From assembly GCA_947465765.1 (NCBI GenBank), contig CANIAP010000002.1, forward strand, positions 1 to 64,000: a DNA stretch of 64,000 bases, in the 5' to 3' direction. A program made the translations under genes and the position numbers. Position 1 is the stretch's first letter; every line of letters starts with the position of its first letter. Positions 1 through 7,941 of the stretch are shown piece after piece. Under the pieces are notes generated by a model. That model was not told the DNA's origin and ran no database searches. It worked only from the letters and a program-made list of their open reading frames with translations. The stretch is from a bacterium (lineage in GTDB: Bacteria; Margulisbacteria; Marinamargulisbacteria; SXXA01).

Positions 1-700
1 ACCCCCCCAACCCCGCCACGACCTCCACTGCAGTAATCTGCGGCACCTCATACGAATGTCCCTTCAAAATCGCCGCCTCCACCGCCGCATATCCATCCCG
101 CCGACACTTGGCCACCACCTGCCATTCCTGAGCAATCTCAGGCAGCCCATCCCATATATACCGGCTTTCAATGGGTCCCATAATTTGCACACAGGCGGCT
201 AATTTCCCCCCCACCAAGGTATCCGCAATCGCCCGAGCGGCCTCAACGCTATTCACCGTCGTTGTCACCTGCCAAATTACCGGTGCACTATGCGCATTTA
301 CCCGAGCCAATTGCGATGCATAAAACACCTTGTCCTTCGGATGGCTTAACAACTCCCCAACGGTATCCTTATTCATCCAGATGGGCCGAGATTTAGACTC
401 CACGGACCCCAAAGTGGGACTTCGGGCCAAAAACAAAAACATCGTAATTTCTTTAAGTTCGCTGTCGTCATCCCCGCCATCAATGCCGAGTTTGTGTCGG
501 GCGTAAGTGCCCAGCTCAGCGACCAAATCCATCGCAAATACGCCCGATTCTTCCTCGATTTCCCGTCGTGCGGTGGTTTCCATCGTTTCCCCGGGATCGC
601 AGTGGCCCTTGGGCAAAGACCAACTGTTTTTGTTCTGATGAATCACCAATACCTGATCCTGATACAGAACTATACCTCCGGCACACTGCGTTGTAATCAA
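1..700 (-). CDS. Nudix hydrolase fused to CutA-like domain (C-terminus cut by window edge)
   Basis: Reading the minus strand from a TTG at 700-698 gives an open frame of 233 residues to the window edge. Residues about 5-130 form a Nudix hydrolase domain. Its box is complete: G-x5-E, seven residues, then REIEEESGV. About 140-233 resembles CutA1, with LAACVQI, a YIWDG segment and YEVPQITAVEVVAGL. Nudix enzymes cleave nucleoside diphosphates linked to another group. CutA1 is a trimeric protein linked to divalent-cation tolerance. The TTG start lies 3 nt after the ilvD stop codon and in the same frame, so translation is probably coupled. No clear Shine-Dalgarno site is visible. The substrate cannot be predicted. 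Confidence 0.8.
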   Translation of the reverse strand, partial: MITTQCAGGIVLYQDQVLVIHQNKNSWSLPKGHCDPGETMETTARREIEEESGVFAMDLVAELGTYARHKLGIDGGDDDSELKEITMFLFLARSPTLGSVESKSRPIWMNKDTVGELLSHPKDKVFYASQLARVNAHSAPVIWQVTTTVNSVEAARAIADTLVGGKLAACVQIMGPIESRYIWDGLPEIAQEWQVVAKCRRDGYAAVEAAILKGHSYEVPQITAVEVVAGLGG

Positions 701-703
701 GGC

Positions 704-2383
704 TTAAAACCGATCCGTGACGGCACCGTCAGAGGCCGATGTCACCGTTTTTGCATATTTAGCCAACACTCCCCGTGTATATCGGGGTGCGGGTGCCGTC
801 CATCGACTCAACCGTTCATCAATGTCCGCCTGGGATATCCCCAATGTCACCGTTCGGGTGTCTGCATCAATGGTGATCGGATCGCCGTTCTGGATAATCG
901 CAATCGGGCCGCCATCAAACGCTTCTGGGGTAATGTGTCCGACCACAAATCCATGGGTTCCCCCAGAAAATCGACCATCAGTAATCAACGCCACGTCCTT
1001 GCCCAGCCCTTTGCCCATTACCGCCGCCGTGGGGCTTAACATTTCACGCATTCCGGGGCCTCCCTTGGGACCTTCGTACCGGATAACCAGGACATCGTTT
1101 TTAACCACGGTTCCATCCAATATCGCCGTCAGTGCCAATTCTTCGGACTCAAATACCCGCGCAGTCCCAGTAAATTGAAGTCCTTCTTTACCTGAAATTT
1201 TTGCCACGCTGCCACCCGGTGCGATGTTGCCATAACAAATCACCAAATGGCTGGAGGTTTTAAGGGGCCGATCCAATGGATACACCACATCTTGGCCATC
1301 GGGATACGGCGCAACATCGGCTAAATTTTCAGCAATCGTTTTGCCGGTCACCGTCATACACTCACCATGGAGCAACCCAGCGTCCAAAAGCGTCTTCATC
1401 AACGGACGAATCCCCCCGATTTCCACCAATTTGGACATCGAATATTTTCCGCTGGGTTTAAGGTCGGCGAGAACCGGCGTCTTGGCCCCAATTCGAGTAA
1501 AGTCATCGATACTCAATTTCACGTCGGCAGAATGCGCAATCGCCAGAAGGTGAAGTACGGCATTGGTCGATCCACCCAAGGCAATAATCACCGTAATCGC
1601 ATTTTCGAATGCCTTCGGAGTCAAGATGTCGGAGGGCCGGATGTTCTTCTCCACCAGATTGAGTACAGCAATCCCGGCACGGCGACAATCGTCCCGTTTT
1701 GCGTCCGAAATAGCGGCTTGTGCAGAACTATTCGGCAAACTTAGTCCCAATGCCTCAATGGCGGATGCCATCGTATTGGCGGTGTACATTCCCCCACAGG
1801 AACCGGGGCCGGGGATCGCGCAGGTTTCAATGGCCTTCAGCTCGGCATCGTCAATTTGATGGTTCGCATGGGCCCCAACGGCTTCAAATACCGACACCAC
1901 ATCAAGACTTTTTCCATCGTGATACCCCGGCATAATGGTCCCGCCGTACACAAAGACAGAGGGTCGATTGAGTCGGGCCATGGCGATCACACAACCGGGC
2001 ATGTTTTTGTCACAGCCACCGATTGCCACAAATCCGTCATACCCTTGGCATCCGATCACCGTTTCGATGGAATCCGCGATCACTTCCCGAGACACCAGTG
2101 AATATTTCATTCCCTCGGTGCCCATCGAAATGCCGTCAGAAATCGTAATGGTATTAAAAATAACCCCCTTCCCACCCGCCGAATTGACCCCCATTTCGAC
2201 GTCCACGGCCAAGTGATTGATATGCATATTGCAAGGGGTCACCATGCTCCACGTGGAGGCCACCCCAATTTGAGGTTTCTCAAAATCTGCATCAGAAAAT
2301 CCAACAGCACGAAGCATGGCACGGGACGGGGCACGATCGGGTCCATCGACAACAGGGCCCGAAAACGATCGAGAATCACTCAT
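704..2383 (-). CDS. ilvD: Dihydroxy-acid dehydratase
   Basis: Dihydroxy-acid dehydratase converts 2,3-dihydroxy-isovalerate and 2,3-dihydroxy-3-methylvalerate to the keto acids that precede valine and isoleucine. It is a cytoplasmic Fe-S enzyme. The 559-residue protein has the usual family length. It carries the signature CDKNMPG near residue 124 and the second motif [14 protein letters not shown], plus the C-terminal [12 protein letters not shown] segment. A strong GGAGG site lies just upstream of the ATG at 2383. A Nudix-CutA gene follows after 3 nt. No other branched-chain amino acid gene is in the window. Confidence 0.97.
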   Translation of the reverse strand: MSDSRSFSGPVVDGPDRAPSRAMLRAVGFSDADFEKPQIGVASTWSMVTPCNMHINHLAVDVEMGVNSAGGKGVIFNTITISDGISMGTEGMKYSLVSREVIADSIETVIGCQGYDGFVAIGGCDKNMPGCVIAMARLNRPSVFVYGGTIMPGYHDGKSLDVVSVFEAVGAHANHQIDDAELKAIETCAIPGPGSCGGMYTANTMASAIEALGLSLPNSSAQAAISDAKRDDCRRAGIAVLNLVEKNIRPSDILTPKAFENAITVIIALGGSTNAVLHLLAIAHSADVKLSIDDFTRIGAKTPVLADLKPSGKYSMSKLVEIGGIRPLMKTLLDAGLLHGECMTVTGKTIAENLADVAPYPDGQDVVYPLDRPLKTSSHLVICYGNIAPGGSVAKISGKEGLQFTGTARVFESEELALTAILDGTVVKNDVLVIRYEGPKGGPGMREMLSPTAAVMGKGLGKDVALITDGRFSGGTHGFVVGHITPEAFDGGPIAIIQNGDPITIDADTRTVTLGISQADIDERLSRWTAPAPRYTRGVLAKYAKTVTSASDGAVTDRF

Positions 2384-2420
2384 TAAATAACCTCCAAAAT
2401 ACCGATTGACGAGGGTCTTA

Positions 2421-2451
2421 TATTTTAAAACACAGGCTTTCTATTGTAAGA
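2421..2451. repeat. 31-bp direct repeat, copy 1 (upstream of exported-protein cassette A)
   Basis: These 31 bases, which contain TTTTAAAACACAGGCTTTCT, recur exactly at 4308-4338. The two copies bracket the three-gene cassette A. Looser similarity continues for about 30 bases, including a shared run close to AATTTTTTC. Copy 2 lies just upstream of the peptidyl-prolyl isomerase gene. Copy 1 may therefore be the original isomerase upstream region, duplicated or split when the cassette was inserted. Confidence 0.85.
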
Positions 2452-2529
2452 CGGAAAACGCGGGTATTTCAATTTTTTCGAGGATAAAGTCTTCGCCGCA
2501 TTATTTGGGGTATTGGGTTCGAGGTGTAA

Positions 2530-2558
2530 TTAATCATTCTCGGAACAGTAATTATGAT
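2530..2558 (+). promoter_or_regulatory. Putative promoter of cassette A
   Basis: A TATGAT -10 box at 2553-2558 follows a weak TTAATC at -35 with a 17-base spacer. The same arrangement, TTTACG then TATGAT, precedes cassette B. The leader sequence down to the first gene is also conserved between the cassettes, including the ribosome binding region around ACGAGGT. The conservation supports a real promoter even though the -35 box is weak. Confidence 0.5.
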
Positions 2559-2598
2559 GTAGCATCTCCGCAATTGAACCCAACGAGGTGACCTTATT

Positions 2599-3210
2599 CT
2601 GAATCTCAAGCTAAAAATTGGAATCATGGTGATGCTCATCGGAATGAGCCTGCCCGGGACCCTTTTGCGTACCGATGCAACCACCTCATATATGGGGAGC
2701 GACCTATCTATTTCAGATGGATTGCTGGTGTATACCCCTCAAGCGTCCCGGGACGGTGACGGGTACGTCGGTATCGGATTGTCCAACGTTAACGCGTATC
2801 TTTTGTCAGCAACCCCCAACTTGGGAATTGCGGGAACCGTACGAATTAAAGGGGCGGTATCCAATATAGAGAATGTTATTGTGACCTCATCGTCGACAAC
2901 GGTACCAGTCGATTGGCGCAACGGTAACAATCAACGAGTCAAGTTCACGGCGTTTGTCACCCCGAAATTTACCTTTGTGCCCCCGAATGGAACAGCCAGT
3001 TTGACACTCCAAATCAACTACCCAAATGGGTCATCTTTTTCTTCAACTCCTGGGTTCAGTTGGGACGATAAAGTGAAGTGGCCCGGGAATGCATCGCCCA
3101 CTTATTCAACGACAGCTCTTTCGAGTGGGCCTCATTTTGATATCTTTTATTTCTTCTATGAAGCGGGGCGTGGTGTGTATTACGGCGTGAAGGGAGTCGC
3201 CACCAGATGA
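2599..3210 (+). CDS. Exported tail-fibre-like protein, cassette A gene 1
   Basis: This 203-residue protein has an N-terminal signal-like hydrophobic segment and a predicted beta-rich body. It has a GIG motif near the middle (DGYVGIG). The C-terminal module reads VDWRNGNNQ, then FVPPNGTASLTLQI, WPGN and FFYEAGRGVYYG. That pattern (DW..GN.Q, F..P.G, W, FYYD...YYG) is familiar from the tips of phage tail fibres. The start is probably CTG 2599. It aligns with the GTG start of paralogue 6252, supplies the basic n-region, and sits downstream of an ACGAGGT site. ATG 2626 is the alternative. The function is unknown; an exported adhesive or structural role is inferred. Confidence 0.7.
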   Translation: MNLKLKIGIMVMLIGMSLPGTLLRTDATTSYMGSDLSISDGLLVYTPQASRDGDGYVGIGLSNVNAYLLSATPNLGIAGTVRIKGAVSNIENVIVTSSSTTVPVDWRNGNNQRVKFTAFVTPKFTFVPPNGTASLTLQINYPNGSSFSSTPGFSWDDKVKWPGNASPTYSTTALSSGPHFDIFYFFYEAGRGVYYGVKGVATR

Positions 3211-3764
3211 ACATTATTAAATATTGGTTGGTGGGGATAGTTCTGTTTTGTGGTGTGGGAGTGGAATGTGCGACATCGTTGTCCTTGATGGATCCAAACA
3301 CGGTGGCGATCGAAAGAACAGGATTGGTAATCACCCGCAATCGGATCGGGATCGGAACATCGCTACCCCGAGATGCGGTAGAGACCTATGGCTCCGTCTT
3401 TATGGCCAATACATTGACCTTTGATAAGGTGGATAGGCCACCGTATAACGTCGATTGGTCATTGGGAAATTGCCAACGCATGGTGGTTACTATGGATGGG
3501 CCTGCTGCGATTAATTTGGGCACTCCACCCTCAGCGGATGCCCACCTTATTCTGTCGGTAGACTATAATACGGATTTCCCGGGCCAGACGTCGTTCTCAG
3601 CGCCGAGTGGATATGCATTGGTGTGGAATTTGGGCGTTGATACATACACACCGGTTAGTCACAATATTGATGTCCTTCATTTTTATTATCAGCGCAAATC
3701 TGGCAACGATCAGGTGAGTACCTACAATGGCGTTGCGACCTGGGCGTATCGGATACCCAAATGA
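3207..3764 (+). CDS. Exported tail-fibre-like protein, cassette A gene 2
   Basis: This 185-residue protein starts inside an ATGA overlap with the preceding gene. It has a signal peptide (basic NIIK, hydrophobic stretch, cleavage around VECA). The middle carries TRNRIGIGTSLP, the IGxGT-type motif seen in fibre and adhesin repeats. The C-terminal module has VDWSLGNCQRM, then LGTPPSADAHLILSV, and ends with HFYYQ. Its closest relative in the window is the protein at 6839-7387, which shares FDKVDR.PY.VDWS.GNCQRM. It is probably co-translated and co-exported with its neighbours. No catalytic motif is visible. Confidence 0.75.
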   Translation: MNIIKYWLVGIVLFCGVGVECATSLSLMDPNTVAIERTGLVITRNRIGIGTSLPRDAVETYGSVFMANTLTFDKVDRPPYNVDWSLGNCQRMVVTMDGPAAINLGTPPSADAHLILSVDYNTDFPGQTSFSAPSGYALVWNLGVDTYTPVSHNIDVLHFYYQRKSGNDQVSTYNGVATWAYRIPK

Positions 3765-4285
3765 ACTCATTGCGCCGATATAGTTGGGTAGTGGTGATGT
3801 TGGCAGTATGTCTGGGCCAACCGGTCATGGCGTTGACGACCATGTCGAATAGTTCGTTGGGCGTGGATAGTACCAGCGTTACAGTTAAGGGTGGAAAAAT
3901 GGGAGTGGGGACGCCGACCCCCCAATATACATTGGAGGTACGTGGAAATTTTACCGTGAACCCAAATAAAACAACGTTCCGTGGGAATATGTTCTCCACG
4001 ATGAACGTTGTCGTTGGAAGTGGGGTGGATTGGAGTGTGGCACCGTATCAGCAAGTGACTGTGGGTAACGGCGGACTATCGGTCACATTTGTCGATCCAG
4101 CGGGGCCATGTAGCCTGATCTTATTAATTAAACACACCGGGACCGGTAGCGTTTCATTTCCGAGTGTCCTTTGGCCTGGGGCAATCACCCCCGCGTTCTC
4201 GACCGCTGCCTCCAACTACGACCTTTTAACCCTTTATTATGACGGCAACAAATACTACGGGGAAGTCAATCGTGGATATCAATAA
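3761..4285 (+). CDS. Exported tail-fibre-like protein, cassette A gene 3
   Basis: This 174-residue protein overlaps the previous gene by ATGA. It has a signal peptide ending near PVMA. It then carries MGVGTPTPQYTLEVRGN, the classic fibre/adhesin motif, and a C-terminal module with VDWSVAPYQQVTV, FVDPAGPCSLILLI, VLWPG and LYYDGNKYYGEV. The last part is the most phage-like of the set. It is clearly paralogous to 7384-7941. The gene ends about 20 bases before the second 31-bp repeat. Transcription probably reads through the whole trio from the promoter near 2553. Confidence 0.75.
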   Translation: MNSLRRYSWVVVMLAVCLGQPVMALTTMSNSSLGVDSTSVTVKGGKMGVGTPTPQYTLEVRGNFTVNPNKTTFRGNMFSTMNVVVGSGVDWSVAPYQQVTVGNGGLSVTFVDPAGPCSLILLIKHTGTGSVSFPSVLWPGAITPAFSTAASNYDLLTLYYDGNKYYGEVNRGYQ

Positions 4286-4307
4286 ACGTCGTTTAACGGG
4301 CGGCTCG

Positions 4308-4338
4308 TATTTTAAAACACAGGCTTTCTATTGTAAGA
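4308..4338. repeat. 31-bp direct repeat, copy 2 (upstream of ppiC-type gene)
   Basis: This is an exact copy of 2421-2451. It ends about 40 bases before the start of the lipoprotein isomerase gene and may contain that gene's promoter. TTTAAA followed by TATTGT is a possible weak match, but no strong consensus is visible. See copy 1 for the insertion argument. Confidence 0.8.
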
Positions 4339-4378
4339 TATGAAACTCTATTATTTTAATTTTTTCAGGAGGATGGAT

Positions 4379-5215
4379 ATGTCGCGGAAACAGCTATCCG
4401 CAGCGGTCATGGTAATGATCGTCGGCGCAGCACTAGTGGGATGTAATTTTGGGGGTAAAGATACCGCAGCAACGATCGGAAATAGCAAGATTTCCGTCGA
4501 GGATCTAACCGCACGATTGGCGGCATTTCCTCCGCAATATCAACAAGCGTTGCAACAAAAAGAAAACCGACTCAAGGTCTTGGATCAAATGATCGACGAA
4601 GAGGTGGTTCTTGAAGCGGCACGTCGCCAAGGGTTCGATAAAAACAAAGAACTCGAAAAGCAAATCAAGGCCAGTGAACGCCAAATGGTGTTAAATTTCT
4701 TTGTCCAAGAAAAAATCGACAAAGCCATCACGGTGACCGACGACGACCTTCGTAACTATTACAATGCCAATTCAGCTCAATTTAAAGAAGCAGAATTACG
4801 CCAACTGAGCCATATTTTGGTGAAGACTCCGGCGGAAGCCCAAGCGATTCTGCAGGAGCTTAAAGCAGGTAAAGATTTTGCCACATTGGCAAAAGCAAAA
4901 TCCCAAGACGCAACTGCCCAAAATGGCGGACAATTGGGATGGGTACAACGCGGACAATTGGTGCCAGCATTTGAACAAGCCGGGTTTGGTATTAGCAAAA
5001 AAGGCGGCCTGTCCGATGTCGTTCAAACCCAATTTGGGTACCACGTTATTCGCCTAGAAGATGCCCGGATGCGCCCTCGGTATGACTTTGAGCAAGTAAA
5101 AGAACAGATCCGTCAGATGGTTACCACTGAAAAGAAAAAGACCATGACTGCTGATTTGTTGGTCACATTGAAAAAAGACATCAAGGTGTCGCGAAAAGAC
5201 GAAAACGTAAAATAA
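4379..5215 (+). CDS. Lipoprotein peptidyl-prolyl isomerase, PpiC/SurA type
   Basis: These parvulin-type chaperones isomerise prolyl bonds in exported proteins outside the cytoplasmic membrane. The 278-residue protein begins with a lipoprotein signal peptide whose lipobox is LVGC, with the lipidated Cys at residue 22. A SurA-like N-terminal helical region (about 30-140) follows. The PpiC rotamase domain is at about 145-240, with LRQLSHILVKT, GGQLGWVQRGQLVPAFE and TQFGYHVIRLED. The ATG at 4379 is chosen because AGGAGG (4367-4372) lies 6 bases upstream; longer frames read through that site. It sits between the two exported-protein cassettes, so those proteins are plausible clients. A terminator follows at 5251. 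Confidence 0.9.
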   Translation: MSRKQLSAAVMVMIVGAALVGCNFGGKDTAATIGNSKISVEDLTARLAAFPPQYQQALQQKENRLKVLDQMIDEEVVLEAARRQGFDKNKELEKQIKASERQMVLNFFVQEKIDKAITVTDDDLRNYYNANSAQFKEAELRQLSHILVKTPAEAQAILQELKAGKDFATLAKAKSQDATAQNGGQLGWVQRGQLVPAFEQAGFGISKKGGLSDVVQTQFGYHVIRLEDARMRPRYDFEQVKEQIRQMVTTEKKKTMTADLLVTLKKDIKVSRKDENVK

Positions 5216-5225
5216 ATTGTCCTCG

Positions 5226-6113
5226 ATGACGTCTCGGTCGAGCAATCAAGAAAAAGGTGCCTCCCAGGCACCTTTTTCTATTTCATCCCACGCTAAACTC
5301 AACCTATCTCTGTTGATCTACGCGCCACGACCGGACGGCTATCACCCTATTTGCTCGGTGTTCCAAGAGATTTCTCTCCACGATACACTTGAAATCGAAC
5401 TGCGAAAAAAAGGTGAGTTTTCCGTATCAATTCCTGGCTCCCCAATTAATGGCCAACCCAATATTTTGGATAAAGTCTTCGGCGCATTTAACGGCACCTT
5501 GACCCACGGCTATCACGTGACCATCGATAAACAAATCCCGATCGGCGGGGGCTTAGGGGGCGGTAGCACCAACGCCGCCGCCTTTTTAAAGTGGCTGGTT
5601 CACTTTGAACAACGAGACCTCTCCGACCGGCAACTGATCAAAATGGCGGTGTTGTTAGGTGCGGATGTCCCCTTTTTTTTAACGGGGGGCACCGCGCTGG
5701 TGCGTGGAATCGGCGAAAAAGTTCGCTCGCTCCCAACCCCTCGTAAACAATGGTTTGTGTTGATCAATCCGAATCAACACGCGGGAACTGGAGACGTGTT
5801 TCGGGCGTATGACAACCAAATGGCCCCGCTTAAGCGTCCCGGCCCCACTCCCCGACGGATTTTAAAAGGAGACATTGGGGAAAATGGGTTTAAACAGGTG
5901 GTCTGGAAGTTGATCCCGAAATTGGCGGAGTTAGAGTCTCTGATCGGCACTGAATTAGGCCTTCCGTTATATTTGTCTGGGTCGGGGGCCACGGTGTTTA
6001 TCCCGTTTGATTCTGAATCGGAGGCGAATCGAGTCACGGAATGGGTTCAGTCGCGGTATCCCGGTTATTGGGTCCACGTCACGCAATCGTGTTTCTCTAA
6101 ATTTCTGGTTTGA
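5226..6113 (+). CDS. ispE: 4-diphosphocytidyl-2-C-methyl-D-erythritol kinase
   Basis: IspE phosphorylates CDP-methylerythritol in the non-mevalonate isoprenoid pathway. It is a cytoplasmic GHMP-family kinase. The 295-residue protein shows the N-terminal HAKLNLSLLIYAPRPDGYH and the glycine-rich ATP loop PIGGGLGGGSTNAAA. It also has the C-terminal LSGSGATVF segment. The N-terminus is uncertain. ATG 5226 and TTG 5217 both lie upstream of a perfect terminator hairpin (5251-5277) that would then be inside the coding sequence. No ATG, GTG or TTG follows the hairpin before the conserved HAKLNL segment. No good ribosome binding site is visible for either start. Confidence 0.92.
   Translation: MTSRSSNQEKGASQAPFSISSHAKLNLSLLIYAPRPDGYHPICSVFQEISLHDTLEIELRKKGEFSVSIPGSPINGQPNILDKVFGAFNGTLTHGYHVTIDKQIPIGGGLGGGSTNAAAFLKWLVHFEQRDLSDRQLIKMAVLLGADVPFFLTGGTALVRGIGEKVRSLPTPRKQWFVLINPNQHAGTGDVFRAYDNQMAPLKRPGPTPRRILKGDIGENGFKQVVWKLIPKLAELESLIGTELGLPLYLSGSGATVFIPFDSESEANRVTEWVQSRYPGYWVHVTQSCFSKFLV
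5251..5277 (+). terminator. Intrinsic terminator after ppiC-type gene, inside ispE 5' coding region
   Basis: AAAAAGGTGCCT and AGGCACCTTTTT form a perfect 12-bp stem with a CCC loop and end in a run of five T. It lies 35 bases after the isomerase stop codon. It also overlaps the first codons of ispE, so it may act as an attenuator for that gene. Confidence 0.85.
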
Positions 6114-6182
6114 CCGTGTTCTCCGATGCGTTGCGAACGCTCACCTCACTCTAAAAATTAAATACAAGTGGATGAATATTCT

Positions 6183-6211
6183 TTTACGATTCCCCGAACA
6201 ATAAGTATGAT
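6183..6211 (+). promoter_or_regulatory. Putative promoter of cassette B
   Basis: TTTACG at 6183-6188 and TATGAT at 6206-6211 are separated by 17 bases, a good sigma70-like arrangement. The region from about 6190 to the start codon at 6252 is conserved with the cassette A leader, including CAATTGA, CCC and ACGAGGT. This suggests duplicated control as well as duplicated genes. Confidence 0.6.
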
Positions 6212-6251
6212 ATGGCTTGCTCCCAATTGACCCTAACGAGGTAATCTTATA

Positions 6252-6842
6252 GTGAAACTCAAACGCTGGATTGGAATAATGAGTATCGCCTTTGGGTGTG
6301 TTGTGGGTGTCATGGACCTAACGGTCGATGGCTCCGTCTCGTATGTGGGGGATGAAATGTCCATCTCGGATGGGCTGATGGTGTACCGAAAAGTAAATGG
6401 TCGTCCCGGTGCGGGATTTGTGGGGATTGGGATGACCGATCCACAGCAATATTTATTGCCTTCGACGCCCAATTTGGGAATTGCCGGGTCGATGCGTATC
6501 CATGGGTCGTTTTCTTCGGGTGAAGTGTTCGGTACTACGAGCGCGATTGATTGGCGTAAAGGGAATAATCAACAAATCCAAATCGGTGCGGATGTCACGA
6601 CATTTGCCTTTACTGCACCCCAAGGGACGGCAGTGTTGACTTTGAAAATCAGGTACAACGACGGGAGTACTTTCGGAGACTTTACCTGGGGTGCATCGCC
6701 TGCGACGGTAATTTGGCCGCTGGGAGAAAAGCCGATCATGTCAGGCAGTCTCACAGGTACCGATCGTAGTGATACCGTTTTTTTCTTTTACGATGCGAAT
6801 CGTCGGGTGTATTACGGCGTAAGGAGCTATGGGAATAAATGA
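6252..6842 (+). CDS. Exported tail-fibre-like protein, cassette B gene 1
   Basis: This 196-residue paralogue of the protein at 2599-3210 starts with GTG after an ACGAGGT site. It has a signal-like N-terminus (MKLKRWIGIM plus a hydrophobic stretch). It shares MSISDGLMVY, GFVGIGM, LPSTPNLGIAGS and IDWRKGNNQ with the cassette A copy, then FTAPQGTAVLTLKI and FFYDANRRVYYG. The shared order of motifs along the whole length shows that the two cassettes arose by duplication and have since diverged. The role is unknown; export and a fibre-tip-like fold are inferred. Confidence 0.75.
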   Translation: MKLKRWIGIMSIAFGCVVGVMDLTVDGSVSYVGDEMSISDGLMVYRKVNGRPGAGFVGIGMTDPQQYLLPSTPNLGIAGSMRIHGSFSSGEVFGTTSAIDWRKGNNQQIQIGADVTTFAFTAPQGTAVLTLKIRYNDGSTFGDFTWGASPATVIWPLGEKPIMSGSLTGTDRSDTVFFFYDANRRVYYGVRSYGNK

Positions 6843-7387
6843 CCCAAATTAAATGGATTTTGGTCGGCCTTATGGTGTTTTTTAGCTGTTCCGTAGGGTA
6901 TGCGGTGCCCAGTTTCATGGATTCTGGGGGGATCCTAATGGAGGAAACCGGTCTTGTGGTTACTCAGAATCGGATTGGGGTAGGGTGGGCGAAACCAACC
7001 GCGTCAATCGATGTGAGAGGGTCTGTTTTTTTAAAACAAACGGTTACCTTTGATAAGGTGGATAGGGCCCCGTATACGGTCGATTGGTCAAAAGGTAATT
7101 GTCAGCGGATGGTCATAACCCAGGATGGTGCGGCGGGTATATCGATGGGGACGGCTCCCTCCGCCAGTGCGCATCTCATCTTGTCGATCGACTACAACAC
7201 CGACACCCCTGGGAAAACGACGTTTTCGAGTTCGAATCCCACGGATCAGTTTGTCTGGAGCTGCGATGTGTCTGAAAATACGCCGATTAGTCATAATATC
7301 GATGTGGTGCATTTTTTCTACGAAAAAGGCTCCCTGGTGTCGACGTATAATGGCTTTGCTACCTTTTGGTATCGGATACCCAAATGA
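6839..7387 (+). CDS. Exported tail-fibre-like protein, cassette B gene 2
   Basis: This 182-residue protein overlaps the previous gene by ATGA. It has a signal peptide ending near GYAVP. VTQNRIGVGW.KP..SIDVRGS is the IGxG-type repeat motif. VDWSKGNCQRMVIT and SAHLILSIDYNTDTPGKT match the cassette A gene 2 product closely. The C-terminus, NGFATFWYRIPK, is nearly the same in both (NGVATWAYRIPK). It is probably translated as part of a coupled unit that continues into the lectin-like gene. Confidence 0.75.
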   Translation: MTQIKWILVGLMVFFSCSVGYAVPSFMDSGGILMEETGLVVTQNRIGVGWAKPTASIDVRGSVFLKQTVTFDKVDRAPYTVDWSKGNCQRMVITQDGAAGISMGTAPSASAHLILSIDYNTDTPGKTTFSSSNPTDQFVWSCDVSENTPISHNIDVVHFFYEKGSLVSTYNGFATFWYRIPK

Positions 7388-7941
7388 AAAAGTTAAATCG
7401 GTATTTTAACTTTTTGATTGTGTGTGTTGGTGTCTGTATCGGAATGGTCCATTCCGTGCTGGGGGTTACCACCATGAGTAATGCCGCCCTTGGAGTTAAT
7501 AACTCCAGTGTGATCGTTACCGGAGGAAAGATCGGGGTGGGGACTCCAACGCCCCAGTATACATTGGATGTCCGAGGAAATTTCTTGGTGACGGTCAACG
7601 CTTCCGGGTTTGGAAATGTGTACTCGACGATGAACTACGTGGTGGGGAGTACCGTCGACTGGAGTGTGTCGCCATATCAGGAAGTCACGGTCGGTAACGG
7701 GGGGCTTTCGGTAACATTTGTTGACCCGGCGGGCCCTTGCGGCTTGCTGTTGGTGATCAAGAGAACGGGGACCGGCGTCGCCGCATTTCCAAGTGTACTT
7801 TGGCAAAATGCAACACCCCTCTCCATGAGCCATTCTGAGACGGCGGGGGGCACCATAGCTGCCCCCGTCTACGACCTTCTGGGGCTCTATTATGACGGTA
7901 ATAAATACTACGGTGAAGTGAATCTTGAGTTTAAACCATAA
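7384..7941 (+). CDS. Exported tail-fibre-like protein, cassette B gene 3
   Basis: This 185-residue protein starts at ATG 7384, again in an ATGA overlap; a longer frame from TTG 7366 lacks support. The signal peptide ends around VLG. IGVGTPTPQYTLDVRGN is followed by VDWSVSPYQEVTVGNGG, FVDPAGPCGLLLVI and LYYDGNKYYGEVN. It is the counterpart of the protein at 3761-4285, with a short insertion near its end (SHSETAGG). The next gene, a C-type-lectin-like protein, starts 17 bases before this one stops. The two are therefore likely to be made together. Confidence 0.75.
   Translation: MKKLNRYFNFLIVCVGVCIGMVHSVLGVTTMSNAALGVNNSSVIVTGGKIGVGTPTPQYTLDVRGNFLVTVNASGFGNVYSTMNYVVGSTVDWSVSPYQEVTVGNGGLSVTFVDPAGPCGLLLVIKRTGTGVAAFPSVLWQNATPLSMSHSETAGGTIAAPVYDLLGLYYDGNKYYGEVNLEFKP

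Noticed and set aside
494-1039. Plus-strand frames over the Nudix-CutA gene and the ilvD end
   Set aside because: They are antisense shadows; the minus strand holds complete recognisable proteins.
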